Under the pieces are notes generated by a model that made no database searches, was not told the DNA's origin, and saw only the letters and a list, made by a program, of their open reading frames with translations. A stretch of 64,000 bases of DNA. Origin: an uncultured Collinsella sp. (GTDB lineage Bacteria; Actinomycetota; Coriobacteriia; Coriobacteriales; Coriobacteriaceae). The DNA lies in contig URAD01000006.1 in the NCBI GenBank assembly GCA_900545745.1, positions 15,390 to 79,389 on the forward strand, read 5' to 3'. Both the position numbers and the translations under genes were made by a program. Position 1 is the stretch's first letter, and each line of letters starts with the position of its first letter. Below, piece after piece: positions 8,138 through 16,916 of this stretch.

Positions 8138-9370
8138 GTGGCCGTTACCGCGCTGTACGTGCATGTGCCGTTTTGCGTCCAAAAGTGCCGGTACTGCGAT
8201 TTTGACTCGCGCAGCTTCGCCCCGTGCGACCTGGACGCTGCGCTCGACGCGTATTTTGAACAACTGTATGCGCGCCTCGATGCCTTTGGCAGGACCGGGG
8301 CGCTTGCGCAGGTTCGCACCGTCTATGTTGGCGGCGGTACGCCGTCGCTGGCGGGGGAGCGTCTGGTTGAACTCGCCCGTCGCATCTCCATGCGGTGTAA
8401 GCCCGTTGAGTTCACCTGTGAGGCCAATCCCGAGTCACTGACTGCCGAGCTTGTCGAAACCCTTGCCGCGGCGGGTGTTACGCGCATTTCACTTGGTGTA
8501 CAAACGCTCGATAATGACGAGCTTGCCGCCATCGGCCGTATTCACGATGTCGATCGGGCGCTCGCGGCCATCGCGACGGTCAAAGACGCGGGGCTTGACG
8601 TGTCGTGCGACCTCATGTGCGGCCTTCCCGGACAGACGGCTGCGAGCTGGCATCGCACGCTCGATGGTGTGCTTGCGGCGGCTCCGCACCATGTCTCGGT
8701 CTACCCGCTTACGCTCGAGGAAGGCACGCCGCTCTACCGCATGGCATGCCGCGATGAATCGCTCGAGCCCGATGAGGATTTTCAGGCCGCCTGTATGGAT
8801 GTGGCGCGCAATTGCCTGAGCGCGGCTGGCTACCACCCTTACGAGGTGGCGAGCTATGCGCTCGATCGACATGAGTGTGCCCATAACATTGCCTACTGGA
8901 CCGGCCAGGGCTATTTGGGCCTGGGCCGTTCTGCCGCGGGCATGCTCGACGCCGAAGATTTCGATCGTTTGGCCGAGCTCTTCCCCGGTGTGTTTCCTCG
9001 CGGCGACGCGCACCGCGTGCGCCTGGTGCAACGAGACGACGCCGCGACGTCGTTTGAGACGGAGTATCTTTCGCGGCGCGAGGCGGTGGCCGAGGACCTG
9101 ATGCTCGCCTGCCGCATGACACGTGGCGTGGGGTCCGACCTGCTGGTTCGCGCAGCGGAAGTGATCCCCGTGGACGAACTGGCAGTAGCCTGCGACCGCG
9201 CCCTTGAACTTGGACTTGCCGCCTGGGCGCCAGACGCCGACGATCCCTATGTGGGCTTCGTCACCTCGGCTGACGTCATCACAGGTCGAGTCCTTGCCCG
9301 TCTGGCGCCGACCCACTTGGGCTGGCTCGATGGAAATGTTCTGTTCGAGCTGTTTTGGGGTCTAGCATAG
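8138..9370 (+). CDS. hemW: HemW-like radical SAM haem chaperone
   Basis: HemW proteins are relatives of oxygen-independent coproporphyrinogen oxidase that bind and deliver haem rather than decarboxylate coproporphyrinogen. The 410-residue protein has the radical SAM cluster motif PFCVQKCRYCDF (C13, C17, C20), the GGGTPS motif near residue 66, and the C-terminal HemN domain. The start is GTG at 8138, chosen because it places the motif at the usual distance; the longer open frame from 7922 merely overlaps dusB. The N-terminal extra cysteine typical of true HemN is missing, which favours HemW; the older label hemN is an alternative. Confidence 0.88.
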   Translation: MAVTALYVHVPFCVQKCRYCDFDSRSFAPCDLDAALDAYFEQLYARLDAFGRTGALAQVRTVYVGGGTPSLAGERLVELARRISMRCKPVEFTCEANPESLTAELVETLAAAGVTRISLGVQTLDNDELAAIGRIHDVDRALAAIATVKDAGLDVSCDLMCGLPGQTAASWHRTLDGVLAAAPHHVSVYPLTLEEGTPLYRMACRDESLEPDEDFQAACMDVARNCLSAAGYHPYEVASYALDRHECAHNIAYWTGQGYLGLGRSAAGMLDAEDFDRLAELFPGVFPRGDAHRVRLVQRDDAATSFETEYLSRREAVAEDLMLACRMTRGVGSDLLVRAAEVIPVDELAVACDRALELGLAAWAPDADDPYVGFVTSADVITGRVLARLAPTHLGWLDGNVLFELFWGLA

Positions 9371-9380
9371 ACCGCTCGGG

Positions 9381-9386
9381 TAGAAT
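9381..9386 (+). promoter_or_regulatory. -10 element (CGGGTAGAAT) for the first dnaJ-like gene
   Basis: TAGAAT preceded by CTCGGG, sharing the ACCGCTCGGGTA context with the lepA promoter at 5255-5265. It is 43 bp upstream of the start codon. Confidence 0.6.
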
Positions 9387-9428
9387 TACCGCAATATATA
9401 CGCTGCTTTGAGCAGGAGGTTGCCGCGC

Positions 9429-10532
9429 ATGGCGACGATGAACGAAAAAGATTACTACGAGATTCTGGGTGTCTCCAAGGACGCCACCTCGCGTGATATT
9501 CAAAAGGCCTTCCAGCAAAAGGCCCGCAAGCTCCATCCGGACGTCAACAAAGAGCCGGATGCCGAGGAAAAGTTTAAAGAGGTTTCCGAGGCCTACGCCG
9601 TGCTTTCGGACGAGCAGAAGCGTTCGCGCTACGACGCCATGCGTTCGGGCAACCCCTTCGCCGGCGCTCCCACGGCTTCGCCCTATGGCGGCGGTTACGC
9701 CGGCAGCGCGGGCTACGGCAATCCCTTTGAGGGCGGCTTTCCCTTTGGTGGCGCCTGGGGTCAGCCGCGTCGCGGGCAGGCTGCCTATAATCCCGAGAAC
9801 GGCGCCAACGTGGTCGTCGATATTAAGCTCGACGCCAAGGAGGCCAAGGGCGGTGCCCGCAAGACCGTCCGCTATACGCGCTTCGATACCTGTGGTCACT
9901 GCGGCGGTTCGGGCTCTGTTTCGTCCGAGCATGCACATACCTGTCCGAGCTGCGGCGGTCGCGGCCACATCGATGTCGACCTGTCCTTTCTGTTTGGTGC
10001 CGGCACGTTCCAGTCTGTCTGCCCTGAGTGCGGTGGCTCCGGTAAGGTCGTCGCCGACCCCTGTCCCGATTGCGGCGGCAGCGGGCGAACCCGTGTGACC
10101 TCCGAGCAGACGATTGAGTTTCCCGCCGGCACGCACGATGGCGACGAGGTCCGTATTGGCGGCATGGGTCACGCCGGCACCAACGGCGCCTCTGGCGGTG
10201 ATCTGGTCGGTCGGGCCCATGTTGAGGCCGAGCGCCTGGAAGGCAAGGCCTGTACCGGTTTTTACCTGATGGGCATCGTGGCGCCGTTTTTGGTGCTATC
10301 GGCCATCTCGGGCGTGTTCTCGGCCTTTGCCGTGATGTGCTTTATTCCGTTTGCCATGGGCCTGTTCATGGTGCTCTCGGACGGCGTGCTGCACCGCAGC
10401 CTGCTGTGGTGGAAGCGCGGCGCGATGCAGTTTGCCAACGGTTTTGCCAACGGATTTATGTTTGCGCTCGTGTCGGTTTGGTTTGCGAGCTGCTCGCAAC
10501 GTGCCATGCTTTCGCCCTACGCAATGCAATAA
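9429..10532 (+). CDS. DnaJ-like co-chaperone with a C-terminal membrane domain
   Basis: This 367-residue protein starts as a type I DnaJ: J domain with HPD at 36-38, Gly/Phe/Tyr-rich linker (about 75-120), and four zinc-finger repeats from CGHCGGSG (residue 155) to CPDCGGSG (about 212). The first C-terminal substrate-binding domain is begun (GDEVRIGGMGHAGTNGASGGDLVG) but the second substrate-binding and dimerization domains are absent. From residue 278 the sequence is hydrophobic: about two adjacent membrane segments (278-320) and a third near 340-358. AGGAGG at 9414 sets the start. It probably recruits DnaK to the membrane. A complete dnaJ follows 81 bp downstream, so this looks like a duplicated and fused paralogue. 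Confidence 0.85.
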   Translation: MATMNEKDYYEILGVSKDATSRDIQKAFQQKARKLHPDVNKEPDAEEKFKEVSEAYAVLSDEQKRSRYDAMRSGNPFAGAPTASPYGGGYAGSAGYGNPFEGGFPFGGAWGQPRRGQAAYNPENGANVVVDIKLDAKEAKGGARKTVRYTRFDTCGHCGGSGSVSSEHAHTCPSCGGRGHIDVDLSFLFGAGTFQSVCPECGGSGKVVADPCPDCGGSGRTRVTSEQTIEFPAGTHDGDEVRIGGMGHAGTNGASGGDLVGRAHVEAERLEGKACTGFYLMGIVAPFLVLSAISGVFSAFAVMCFIPFAMGLFMVLSDGVLHRSLLWWKRGAMQFANGFANGFMFALVSVWFASCSQRAMLSPYAMQ

Positions 10533-10568
10533 CATCAAACCCTCTGTTTGCGGCCGGCCCAGCTTGGG

Positions 10569-10574
10569 TATAGG
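10569..10574 (+). promoter_or_regulatory. -10-like element (TTGGGTATAGG) before dnaJ
   Basis: TATAGG in the GGG-TANNNN context is 39 bp upstream of the dnaJ GTG start; weaker than the other members of this group at its last base. Confidence 0.4.
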
Positions 10575-10613
10575 ACGCACTGTGACAATAATGAAAGTCG
10601 GAAGGATTCGGTC

Positions 10614-11762
10614 GTGTCGGAAAATAGGGATTACTACGAGGTGCTTGGCGTCGACAAGGATGCCGACGCGCGGACGATTAAGCGCGCGTTTCTAAAGAAG
10701 GCCCGTACCGTACACCCGGACGTTTCGGACGACCCCGAGGCCGAGGCTAAGTTCAAAGAGCTCAACGAGGCATATTCCGTTCTTTCCGATGAGCAGAAGC
10801 GTGCTAACTACGACCGTTACGGCACTGCCGACGGCCCCGGTGGCTCCGGCTACGTCGATATCAACGATATCTTTGGTGGCATGGGCATGGACGACTTGTT
10901 CTCGTCGTTCTTTGGCGGCGGTGCCGGCAGTGGCGCCCGCAGCCGTCGTGAGCGTCGTCGCGGACGTGATATGGCCATCTCGCTTTCGGTGACGCTCGAG
11001 GAGGCGGCGCTCGGCTGCAAAAAGACAATCAGCTATGACCGCCTTGCTCCTTGCGAGGACTGCAATGGCACCGGTAGGGCAGAGGGCGCACAGGAAAAGC
11101 AGTGCGGCCGCTGCCACGGTACGGGCTACGTCACGACGGTTCAGCGATCGTTTTTGGGCCAGGTTCAGTCTTCCTCGCCTTGCCCCGACTGCCATGGCGA
11201 GGGCACGGTTATCGATCATCCCTGCGAGACCTGCGACGGTCAAGGCCGCACGCCTTCGCACGAAAAGATCGACATCGATATTCCCGCCGGCGTTTCGACC
11301 GGTCGCCAGCTTCGTGTGAGCGGCTTTGGCGAGGCTGGCCTTCGCGGCGAGCCTTCGGGCGACCTGATTGTCAACGTGCGCGTCGCCGACCATGAGCGCT
11401 TTAAGCGCAACGGTGATGACCTGTACCTGGTGAGCGATATCTCGATTGCGCAGGCTGCGCTCGGCTGCGAGATTGAGGTCGAGGGCATTATGCCCGACGA
11501 GGTCGTTAAGGTGACGGTTCCCGCCGGCGCCCAGTACGGCGACACCGTGAGCGTCAATAATTACGGCATGCCGCGCATTGGCGGTGGCGGTTCGCGTGGC
11601 CGCCTGATCGTGCAACTGCGCGTGGTCGTTCCCACCAATCTTTCCAATAAGCAGCGCGAGCTGCTCCGTGCTTTTGCCGATGAGATGGGCGATGACGTCG
11701 CTTCTGGTAAGAAGTCGGTGACCGACCGTATCAAGAGTGCCCTCGACGATATCCTCGATTAA
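10614..11762 (+). CDS. dnaJ: Chaperone protein DnaJ
   Basis: DnaJ stimulates the DnaK ATPase and delivers unfolded clients. The 382-residue protein is a complete type I form: J domain with HPD at 34-36, a short Gly-rich linker, zinc-finger repeats CEDCNGTG (from residue 147), CGRCHGTG, CPDCHGEG and CETCDGQG, then both C-terminal domains and the dimerization tail. The start is GTG at 10614 with GGAAGG just upstream; the frame is open further 5' but without family similarity. mtaB starts 10 bp after the stop, so the gene heads a dnaJ-mtaB-phoH-ybeY-dgkA-era-recO run. Confidence 0.95.
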   Translation: MSENRDYYEVLGVDKDADARTIKRAFLKKARTVHPDVSDDPEAEAKFKELNEAYSVLSDEQKRANYDRYGTADGPGGSGYVDINDIFGGMGMDDLFSSFFGGGAGSGARSRRERRRGRDMAISLSVTLEEAALGCKKTISYDRLAPCEDCNGTGRAEGAQEKQCGRCHGTGYVTTVQRSFLGQVQSSSPCPDCHGEGTVIDHPCETCDGQGRTPSHEKIDIDIPAGVSTGRQLRVSGFGEAGLRGEPSGDLIVNVRVADHERFKRNGDDLYLVSDISIAQAALGCEIEVEGIMPDEVVKVTVPAGAQYGDTVSVNNYGMPRIGGGGSRGRLIVQLRVVVPTNLSNKQRELLRAFADEMGDDVASGKKSVTDRIKSALDDILD

Positions 11763-11771
11763 GGAGCCCGC

Positions 11772-13064
11772 GTGCTCGCACCCCATATTTCCGTCGTCAA
11801 CCTCGGCTGCCGTGTCAACCGGGTTGAGTCTGACCGTATCACTGCCGATCTTATGCGCTTGGGCTTTGCTATTGTGGAGCCCCAGGATGCCGATCTGATC
11901 GTCATTAACACTTGTGCCGTTACGGGCGAGGCCGAGGCTAAGACCCGTAAGGCCGTCCGTCATGCGCTGGCCCATCCAAACGAGCCCTATGTGGTCGTGA
12001 CCGGATGCGTGGTCAATTTGCATCCCGAGGAGCTGTCGGAGCTGTCGGATCGCGTGATTGCCGAGCCGTCCAAGATAGATGTCGCCGAACGTGTTTGCGA
12101 GGTGCTGGGTGTTGAGTCCGATAGCGTTCCCGCCTGCAGCGATGGCGAGGTGGTCGATGCGCTCGGTCGCTCTCGCCTGGGCGTGAAGATTCAGGATGGC
12201 TGCAACCATCGCTGCACCTATTGCATTGTGTGGAAGGCGCGCGGCCCCGAGCGATCCGTGCCCGTCGAGTCCGTGCTCGAGCAAGTTCGCGAGGCCCAGG
12301 AGGCCGGCGTGCCCGAGGTGGTGCTGACCGGTGTGAACCTGGGTGCCTACGATGGCAAGAGCGCGACCGACGAGCACGTCGAAATCGATGAGCTGCTCGA
12401 GGCCATCATGGAGCGCACGTCTATTCCGCATGTGCGCATTTCCTCGGTCGAGCCCATGGATATCTCCGAGCGCCTGCTTAAGGTTATGGCGCGCTACCCG
12501 CAGCGTATCGCCCCGTTTTTGCACCTGCCCGTGCAGTCCGGCTGCACGGCGACCCTGCATCGCATGGGCCGTCCCTATAGCGCCGAGGCCTTTGAGGACA
12601 CGGTGCGTATGATTCGCGCCAACTTGCCCCAGGCGTCCCTTTCGTGCGATGTCATCGTCGGTTTTCCTGGTGAGACGGACGAGGAGTTCGAGGAGTCGCT
12701 GGCGCTGTGCCGCCGTGTGGGTTTCTCGCGTATGCACGTGTTCCGCTACAGCAAGCGTCCCGGTACCCTTGCTGCCGACATGCCCGACCAGGTGCCACCC
12801 GAGGTTATGGCCGAGCGCAGCCGCCGTATGCGGGCCGCCGCACAGGAGCTCGCTATTGCCGACGCTCGTCGTCGCGTGGGCACGGTCGAGCGTGCCGTGC
12901 TCGAGTATGGTGACAACCTGACGCTCGGCTCGTTCCATCATGCCCGTCTTGACGATACCTGTGGACTTACAGCCCCGTGCCTGCTCGATGTTGCTATCAT
13001 CGGAGTCGATGATTCCGGCTTGGTCCATGCACGCAGGGAGGTTCATGGAAGCCTCGAAGATTAG
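11772..13064 (+). CDS. mtaB: tRNA threonylcarbamoyladenosine methylthiotransferase MtaB
   Basis: MtaB converts t6A37 of ANN-decoding tRNAs to ms2t6A using two Fe-S clusters. The 430-residue protein has the N-terminal UPF0004 domain with its cluster cysteines (GCRVNRVESD; NTCAVT; TGCVV), the radical SAM motif DGCNHRCTYC (C144, C148, C151), and a short C-terminal part after KRPGTLAADMPDQV. The start is GTG at 11772 behind AAGGAG. dnaJ-mtaB adjacency is common in Gram-positive bacteria and separates it from the MiaB and RimO paralogues that are also in this window. Its end overlaps phoH by 20 bp. Confidence 0.92.
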   Translation: MLAPHISVVNLGCRVNRVESDRITADLMRLGFAIVEPQDADLIVINTCAVTGEAEAKTRKAVRHALAHPNEPYVVVTGCVVNLHPEELSELSDRVIAEPSKIDVAERVCEVLGVESDSVPACSDGEVVDALGRSRLGVKIQDGCNHRCTYCIVWKARGPERSVPVESVLEQVREAQEAGVPEVVLTGVNLGAYDGKSATDEHVEIDELLEAIMERTSIPHVRISSVEPMDISERLLKVMARYPQRIAPFLHLPVQSGCTATLHRMGRPYSAEAFEDTVRMIRANLPQASLSCDVIVGFPGETDEEFEESLALCRRVGFSRMHVFRYSKRPGTLAADMPDQVPPEVMAERSRRMRAAAQELAIADARRRVGTVERAVLEYGDNLTLGSFHHARLDDTCGLTAPCLLDVAIIGVDDSGLVHARREVHGSLED

Positions 13065-14031
13065 ACTTACCGTTCCCGAGGGTATTGACCCCTCGCGCGT
13101 TTTGGGTGCCGGCGACGGCGTCCTTTGTGCGCTGGAGAGCTCAGTTCGCGCCCACGTGGTCGCCCGTGGCGACAGCATCGCCGTGAGCGGTGACCCGGAC
13201 GAGGTCGAACTGGTCGCGCGTTTTTTCGAACATGCCTTTCGTGAGGCTGCTTCCGGGCGCACGCTTTCTGCCGACGATGTCTCTCGCTGCCTGGCCGTCT
13301 TGCGCGACGGTGAGCACGAGGCTACGTCGCTTCGCGATGACGTGCTGCTTTCGTATCGCGGTCGCGTCATTCGCCCCAAGACGCTCGGTCAAAAGCGCTA
13401 TGTGGATGCCATCCGCTCAAATACCATCACGTTTGGCTTGGGTCCTGCCGGTACCGGTAAGACCTATCTGGCCATGGCGCTCGCTGTTGCCGCACTCAAG
13501 CGTCACGAGGTGGGCCGTCTGATCTTGACGCGTCCGGTTGTCGAGGCGGGGGAGAACCTGGGCTTTTTGCCCGGTACCCTTGAGGAAAAGATAGATCCCT
13601 ACATGCGCCCGCTCTACGACGCCCTATTTTGCATGATGGATCGCGAGCGCACCGATGAGCTCATGGAGCGCGGCGTGATCGAGATCGCCCCGCTTGCCTA
13701 CATGCGCGGCCGCACGCTGAGCGACGCCTTCGTGGTGCTCGACGAGGCCCAAAATACCACGCCCGAGCAGATGAAGATGTTTCTGACGCGCCTGGGCTTT
13801 AACTCCAAGTTTGTGATTACCGGCGACCTGAGCCAGCGTGACCTGGTGGGCCGTCGTGGTGGCTTGGCGGATGTCGAGAAGATTTTGGGCCGTGTCGACG
13901 ATGTCGCATTTTCTCACCTCGAGCGTGCCGACGTGGTGCGCCATGCCCTGGTGGGACGTATCGTCGAGGCATATGATGCTTATGATGACGTGCGCGAGCA
14001 GCGCCCGCGCGACCGAAAGGAGTCCCGTTGA
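13045..14031 (+). CDS. phoH: PhoH family ATPase
   Basis: PhoH (YbeZ) proteins are ATPases thought to act with the endoribonuclease YbeY in rRNA and RNA metabolism. The 328-residue protein has an N-terminal domain of about 110 residues and a P-loop domain with Walker A GPAGTGKT (133-140) and Walker B FVVLDEAQN (about 230-238). The ATG at 13045 has AGGGAGG directly upstream and lies inside the end of mtaB. Its stop overlaps the ybeY start (TTGA), fitting a functional pair. Confidence 0.93.
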   Translation: MEASKIRLTVPEGIDPSRVLGAGDGVLCALESSVRAHVVARGDSIAVSGDPDEVELVARFFEHAFREAASGRTLSADDVSRCLAVLRDGEHEATSLRDDVLLSYRGRVIRPKTLGQKRYVDAIRSNTITFGLGPAGTGKTYLAMALAVAALKRHEVGRLILTRPVVEAGENLGFLPGTLEEKIDPYMRPLYDALFCMMDRERTDELMERGVIEIAPLAYMRGRTLSDAFVVLDEAQNTTPEQMKMFLTRLGFNSKFVITGDLSQRDLVGRRGGLADVEKILGRVDDVAFSHLERADVVRHALVGRIVEAYDAYDDVREQRPRDRKESR

Positions 14032-14537
14032 GTGTATTGATCAGCAACGATGCCGAGCTCGATACGCTGCTCGACGCGCAGGAGGTAGAACACATCTGCG
14101 AGGTCGTGCTTGCCGCCGAAGGCGTTGAGCGTGAAGTCGAGATTTCCCTTTCGTATGTCGACGAGGACGAGATGCACGAGCTCAACCACGAGTGGCGCGG
14201 TATCGACCGCACCACCGATGTCCTCTCGTTTGAATGCGACTCGGCCTTTGACGAGGATATTCCCGCCGACGAGACGCTTGAGCTTGGCGATATCATCCTG
14301 GCCCCGCAAGTCATTGCCCGTCAGGCCCCCGGCTTTGGCAATGCCCCTGCCGACGAGTGCCGCCTGATGCTCGTGCATGGCATGCTGCACCTGCTGGGGT
14401 ATGACCATATCGAGGACGACGAGGCCGAGGTCATGGAGGCCCGCGAGGACGCCATCCTGCGCGATCTGGCGCTCGAGCGCGGCGAGGACCCCAAGCTGGT
14501 CCACGTCGGCCCCATCACCAACCACGCCCACGACTAG
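14028..14537 (+). CDS. ybeY: Endoribonuclease YbeY (16S rRNA maturation)
   Basis: YbeY is a zinc endoribonuclease needed for 16S rRNA 3' maturation and ribosome quality control. The 169-residue protein shows the metal motif as HGMLHLLGYDH (H117, H121, H127) and the RGIDRTTDVLSFE segment. The start is TTG at 14028, overlapping the phoH stop, with GAAAGGAG 7 bp upstream; no ATG is available before the conserved N-terminus. Confidence 0.95.
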   Translation: MSVLISNDAELDTLLDAQEVEHICEVVLAAEGVEREVEISLSYVDEDEMHELNHEWRGIDRTTDVLSFECDSAFDEDIPADETLELGDIILAPQVIARQAPGFGNAPADECRLMLVHGMLHLLGYDHIEDDEAEVMEAREDAILRDLALERGEDPKLVHVGPITNHAHD

Positions 14538-14546
14538 GAGCCGTCT

Positions 14547-14924
14547 ATGATTCCCGGATCGAACAAGGACCATCCGTCCTTCTTAAAGTCGTTCTCCTAC
14601 GCCATGGAGGGCTTCGTCACCGCCGTCAAGACCGAGCGCAATATTAAGGTCATGCTCGTTGCGGGCGTGTGCACCGTCATTGCCGGCTGCATCGTGGGGC
14701 TCGACATTGCCGAGTGGGCCACGATTATCATCTGTTGTGGCCTGGTGATTCACGGCGAGCTATGCAACACCGCCATGGAGGCGATTGTCGATCTGGCGAC
14801 CCAGGAGCTCCATCCGCTGGCAAAGCGCGCGAAGGATATCGCCGCCGCCTCCGTATACGTTCTTTCCATCACCGCCGCGATTGTGGGCTTGCTGGTATTT
14901 GCCCACGCGCTCGGCTTTATCTAG
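14547..14924 (+). CDS. dgkA: Diacylglycerol/undecaprenol kinase (DgkA family)
   Basis: Small integral-membrane lipid kinase; in Gram-positive bacteria the substrate is usually undecaprenol, in Proteobacteria diacylglycerol. The 125-residue protein has three membrane segments (about 32-50, 54-72, 98-122) and the active-site segment ELCNTAMEAIVDL near 75-87. The ATG at 14547 follows ybeY by 9 bp. The position between ybeY and era is the usual one in Gram-positive genomes, which favours the undecaprenol kinase role; substrate cannot be decided from sequence. Confidence 0.88.
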   Translation: MIPGSNKDHPSFLKSFSYAMEGFVTAVKTERNIKVMLVAGVCTVIAGCIVGLDIAEWATIIICCGLVIHGELCNTAMEAIVDLATQELHPLAKRAKDIAAASVYVLSITAAIVGLLVFAHALGFI

Positions 14925-14936
14925 AAAGGGATTTTC

Positions 14937-16013
14937 ATGTCCGACACTATGCAGCCTATCGATGAAATTTTGGACGACGAGGTCCTGGATGCGGCGGATG
15001 CCGAAGCGGCCGAAGCATACGAGGAAGTCGAGGAATTCGATCCGTTTGAGGGCATGAGCGACGAGGAGCTCGACGCCCTGTGCGACGAGGACGATAGCCT
15101 CGCGGGCTTTGGCGACGTTGAACCCGGTTTTCGCAGCGGCTTCGTAGCCCTGGTCGGACGCCCCAACGCCGGCAAGTCCACGCTGCTCAACGCCTGCTAT
15201 GGCAAAAAGGTCGCCATCACCTCGCCGGTGGCACAGACGACCCGCCGTCGCATGCGCGCCGTCGTCAACCGTCCCGGCTACCAGCTGGTCTTTGTCGATA
15301 CCCCGGGTATTCATAAGCCCAAGGACGGCCTGGGGTCCGAGCTCAACAAGAGCGCACTGTTCGAGTTGAACGATGTCGACGTCGTCGCGTTTTTGATTGA
15401 TGCCACCAAGCCCATCGGCAGGGGAGACGCCTGGGTTGCCGAGCGTGTCAGATGCGCTCGTTGCAAGAAGGTCCTGGTGCTCACCAAGGCCGATGAGGCC
15501 GACCCCGCACAGGTCATGGAGCAGCTTAAGGCTGCCCACGAGCTTATGGAATATGACGACGAGATTGTGACGTCGTCGGTTAAGAACTTCAACGTCGATG
15601 CCTTTATAGAGACCGTTGCGCACTTTTTGCCTGAGGGTCCGCGTTGGTTCCCCGAGGACATGGGTACTGACGCTTCCGATGAGACGCTCGTTGCCGAGTT
15701 TGTGCGCGAGAAGGTCTTGCGCCGCACCCGTGATGAGATTCCGCACTCCGTTGGCGTGATCTGCGATGCGCTCGAGCAGACCAAGAAGGTGCTGCGCGTG
15801 CACGCCACCATTTACGTCGAGCGCGAGGGCCAAAAGGGCATCATCATCGGCAAGGGCGGCGAGATGATCAAGCATATCGGTATCGACGCCCGACGCGATC
15901 TTGAACGCATTTTTGGCACGCAGGTCTTTTTGGAGCTGGACGTGAAGGTCAAGGCCGGCTGGCGTGACGACGAGGCCCAGATTCGCCGCTTTGGCTACAA
16001 CGCCGAGGACTAA
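14937..16013 (+). CDS. era: GTPase Era with acidic N-terminal extension
   Basis: Era is a GTPase that binds the 3' end of 16S rRNA during small-subunit assembly. The G1 motif GRPNAGKST begins at residue 74, followed by DTPGIH and TKAD, and a C-terminal KH domain with GIIIGKGGEMIK. At 358 residues it is about 60 longer than usual: residues 1-65 form a highly acidic stretch (many D/E) not found in most Era proteins. The ATG at 14937 has GAAAGGG upstream. An internal start closer to the G domain is not supported by any visible Shine-Dalgarno sequence. Confidence 0.94.
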   Translation: MSDTMQPIDEILDDEVLDAADAEAAEAYEEVEEFDPFEGMSDEELDALCDEDDSLAGFGDVEPGFRSGFVALVGRPNAGKSTLLNACYGKKVAITSPVAQTTRRRMRAVVNRPGYQLVFVDTPGIHKPKDGLGSELNKSALFELNDVDVVAFLIDATKPIGRGDAWVAERVRCARCKKVLVLTKADEADPAQVMEQLKAAHELMEYDDEIVTSSVKNFNVDAFIETVAHFLPEGPRWFPEDMGTDASDETLVAEFVREKVLRRTRDEIPHSVGVICDALEQTKKVLRVHATIYVEREGQKGIIIGKGGEMIKHIGIDARRDLERIFGTQVFLELDVKVKAGWRDDEAQIRRFGYNAED

Positions 16014-16028
16014 GGACGCGCGGCGCGC

Positions 16029-16778
16029 ATGGCAGGCTCCCGGACATATCGCACCAAGGTGCTCGTCCTCGACAAGACGAAGCTCAAAGAGACCGACCTG
16101 ATCTTGACGATGCTTGACGAGCGGGGGCGGCAGGTTCGTGCCGTGGCAAAGGGCGCCCGCAAACCCGGCGGACGCCTGGCTGCGCGCTGCGAGCTGTTCT
16201 GTACGGTCGATATGCTGCTCGCACATGGACGGTCACTCGACGTGGTTTCCCAGGCCGAGCTTATGGAGGCGCCGCTCGGCGCTGCGCCCGATTACGAGAC
16301 GACCTGCGCCGCAAGCGCGATCGCCGAGGTTGCGCGCGTGTGCTCGTTCGAGGACGCCGAGGACCCGTTTACCTTTGCCATCACGCAGCGAGCGCTTGCC
16401 CTGGTGGGCAGCGGGCTTGACACGGCGCATATGGACCTACTTGTGGCGGCATATGTCTTTAAGTTGCTGTCGCACGTTGGCTATCGACCCGATTTTTCGG
16501 CCTGCGTGCTGTGCGGAGACCCCATGCTGTCGTATTTTTCACCCCAGGCGGGCGGTCTCATGTGCGGGTCGTGCGCGTCGAGCGTTCCAGGTGCCGAACT
16601 GGTGTCGACCGGTGAGACCGCATGGCTGCGCGCCCTCATGTCCATGACCTTCGATGCGCTCATGGCCGAGCGAATCGACCCGCATACGGCGGCATTCCTG
16701 CTCGGGCTTTCGCATGTGTGGGCTGCGACGCACACCGATCAACGCCTCCGTGCGATGGAATTCATGTTGGGTCGGTGA
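16029..16778 (+). CDS. recO: DNA repair protein RecO
   Basis: RecO works with RecR and RecF to load RecA onto SSB-coated DNA. The 249-residue protein has the N-terminal OB fold (YRTKVLVLDKTKLKETDLIL) and a C-terminal helical part with a zinc-binding pair CVLCGD and CGSC (about 158-180). It begins 15 bp after era, the usual era-recO pairing, and ends the operon that started with dnaJ. Confidence 0.92.
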   Translation: MAGSRTYRTKVLVLDKTKLKETDLILTMLDERGRQVRAVAKGARKPGGRLAARCELFCTVDMLLAHGRSLDVVSQAELMEAPLGAAPDYETTCAASAIAEVARVCSFEDAEDPFTFAITQRALALVGSGLDTAHMDLLVAAYVFKLLSHVGYRPDFSACVLCGDPMLSYFSPQAGGLMCGSCASSVPGAELVSTGETAWLRALMSMTFDALMAERIDPHTAAFLLGLSHVWAATHTDQRLRAMEFMLGR

Positions 16779-16802
16779 TGATGCGCAGGCGCGGGCTGCT
16801 TG

Positions 16803-16811
16803 TGGTATCAT
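16803..16811 (+). promoter_or_regulatory. Extended -10 promoter (TGGTATCAT) for rpsO
   Basis: TGG-TATCAT lies 106 bp upstream of the rpsO start in the recO-rpsO gap. No clear -35 box. Confidence 0.6.
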
Positions 16812-16880
16812 GCCGACCTGTTGGTACCTCGACCTTGGTTGCTCGCTCCACCGGCGGCTTCCCAGTCCGAGGCGAATCGA

Positions 16881-16896
16881 GTCGCCCGCGGGCGAC
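16881..16896 (+). promoter_or_regulatory. Hairpin in the rpsO leader
   Basis: GTCGCCCGCGGGCGAC is a perfect palindrome able to form a GC-rich hairpin about 20 bp before the rpsO start and adjacent to its Shine-Dalgarno. S15 represses its own mRNA through leader structures in several bacteria; that role here is an inference. Confidence 0.45.
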
Positions 16897-16916
16897 GTAA
16901 AACGAAAGGTGAAACA

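Noticed and set aside
10692..13379. Very long open frame on the minus strand (895 codons) opposite dnaJ, mtaB and phoH
   Set aside because: It mirrors the codon structure of well-supported plus-strand genes in high-GC DNA and shows no recognisable domain.
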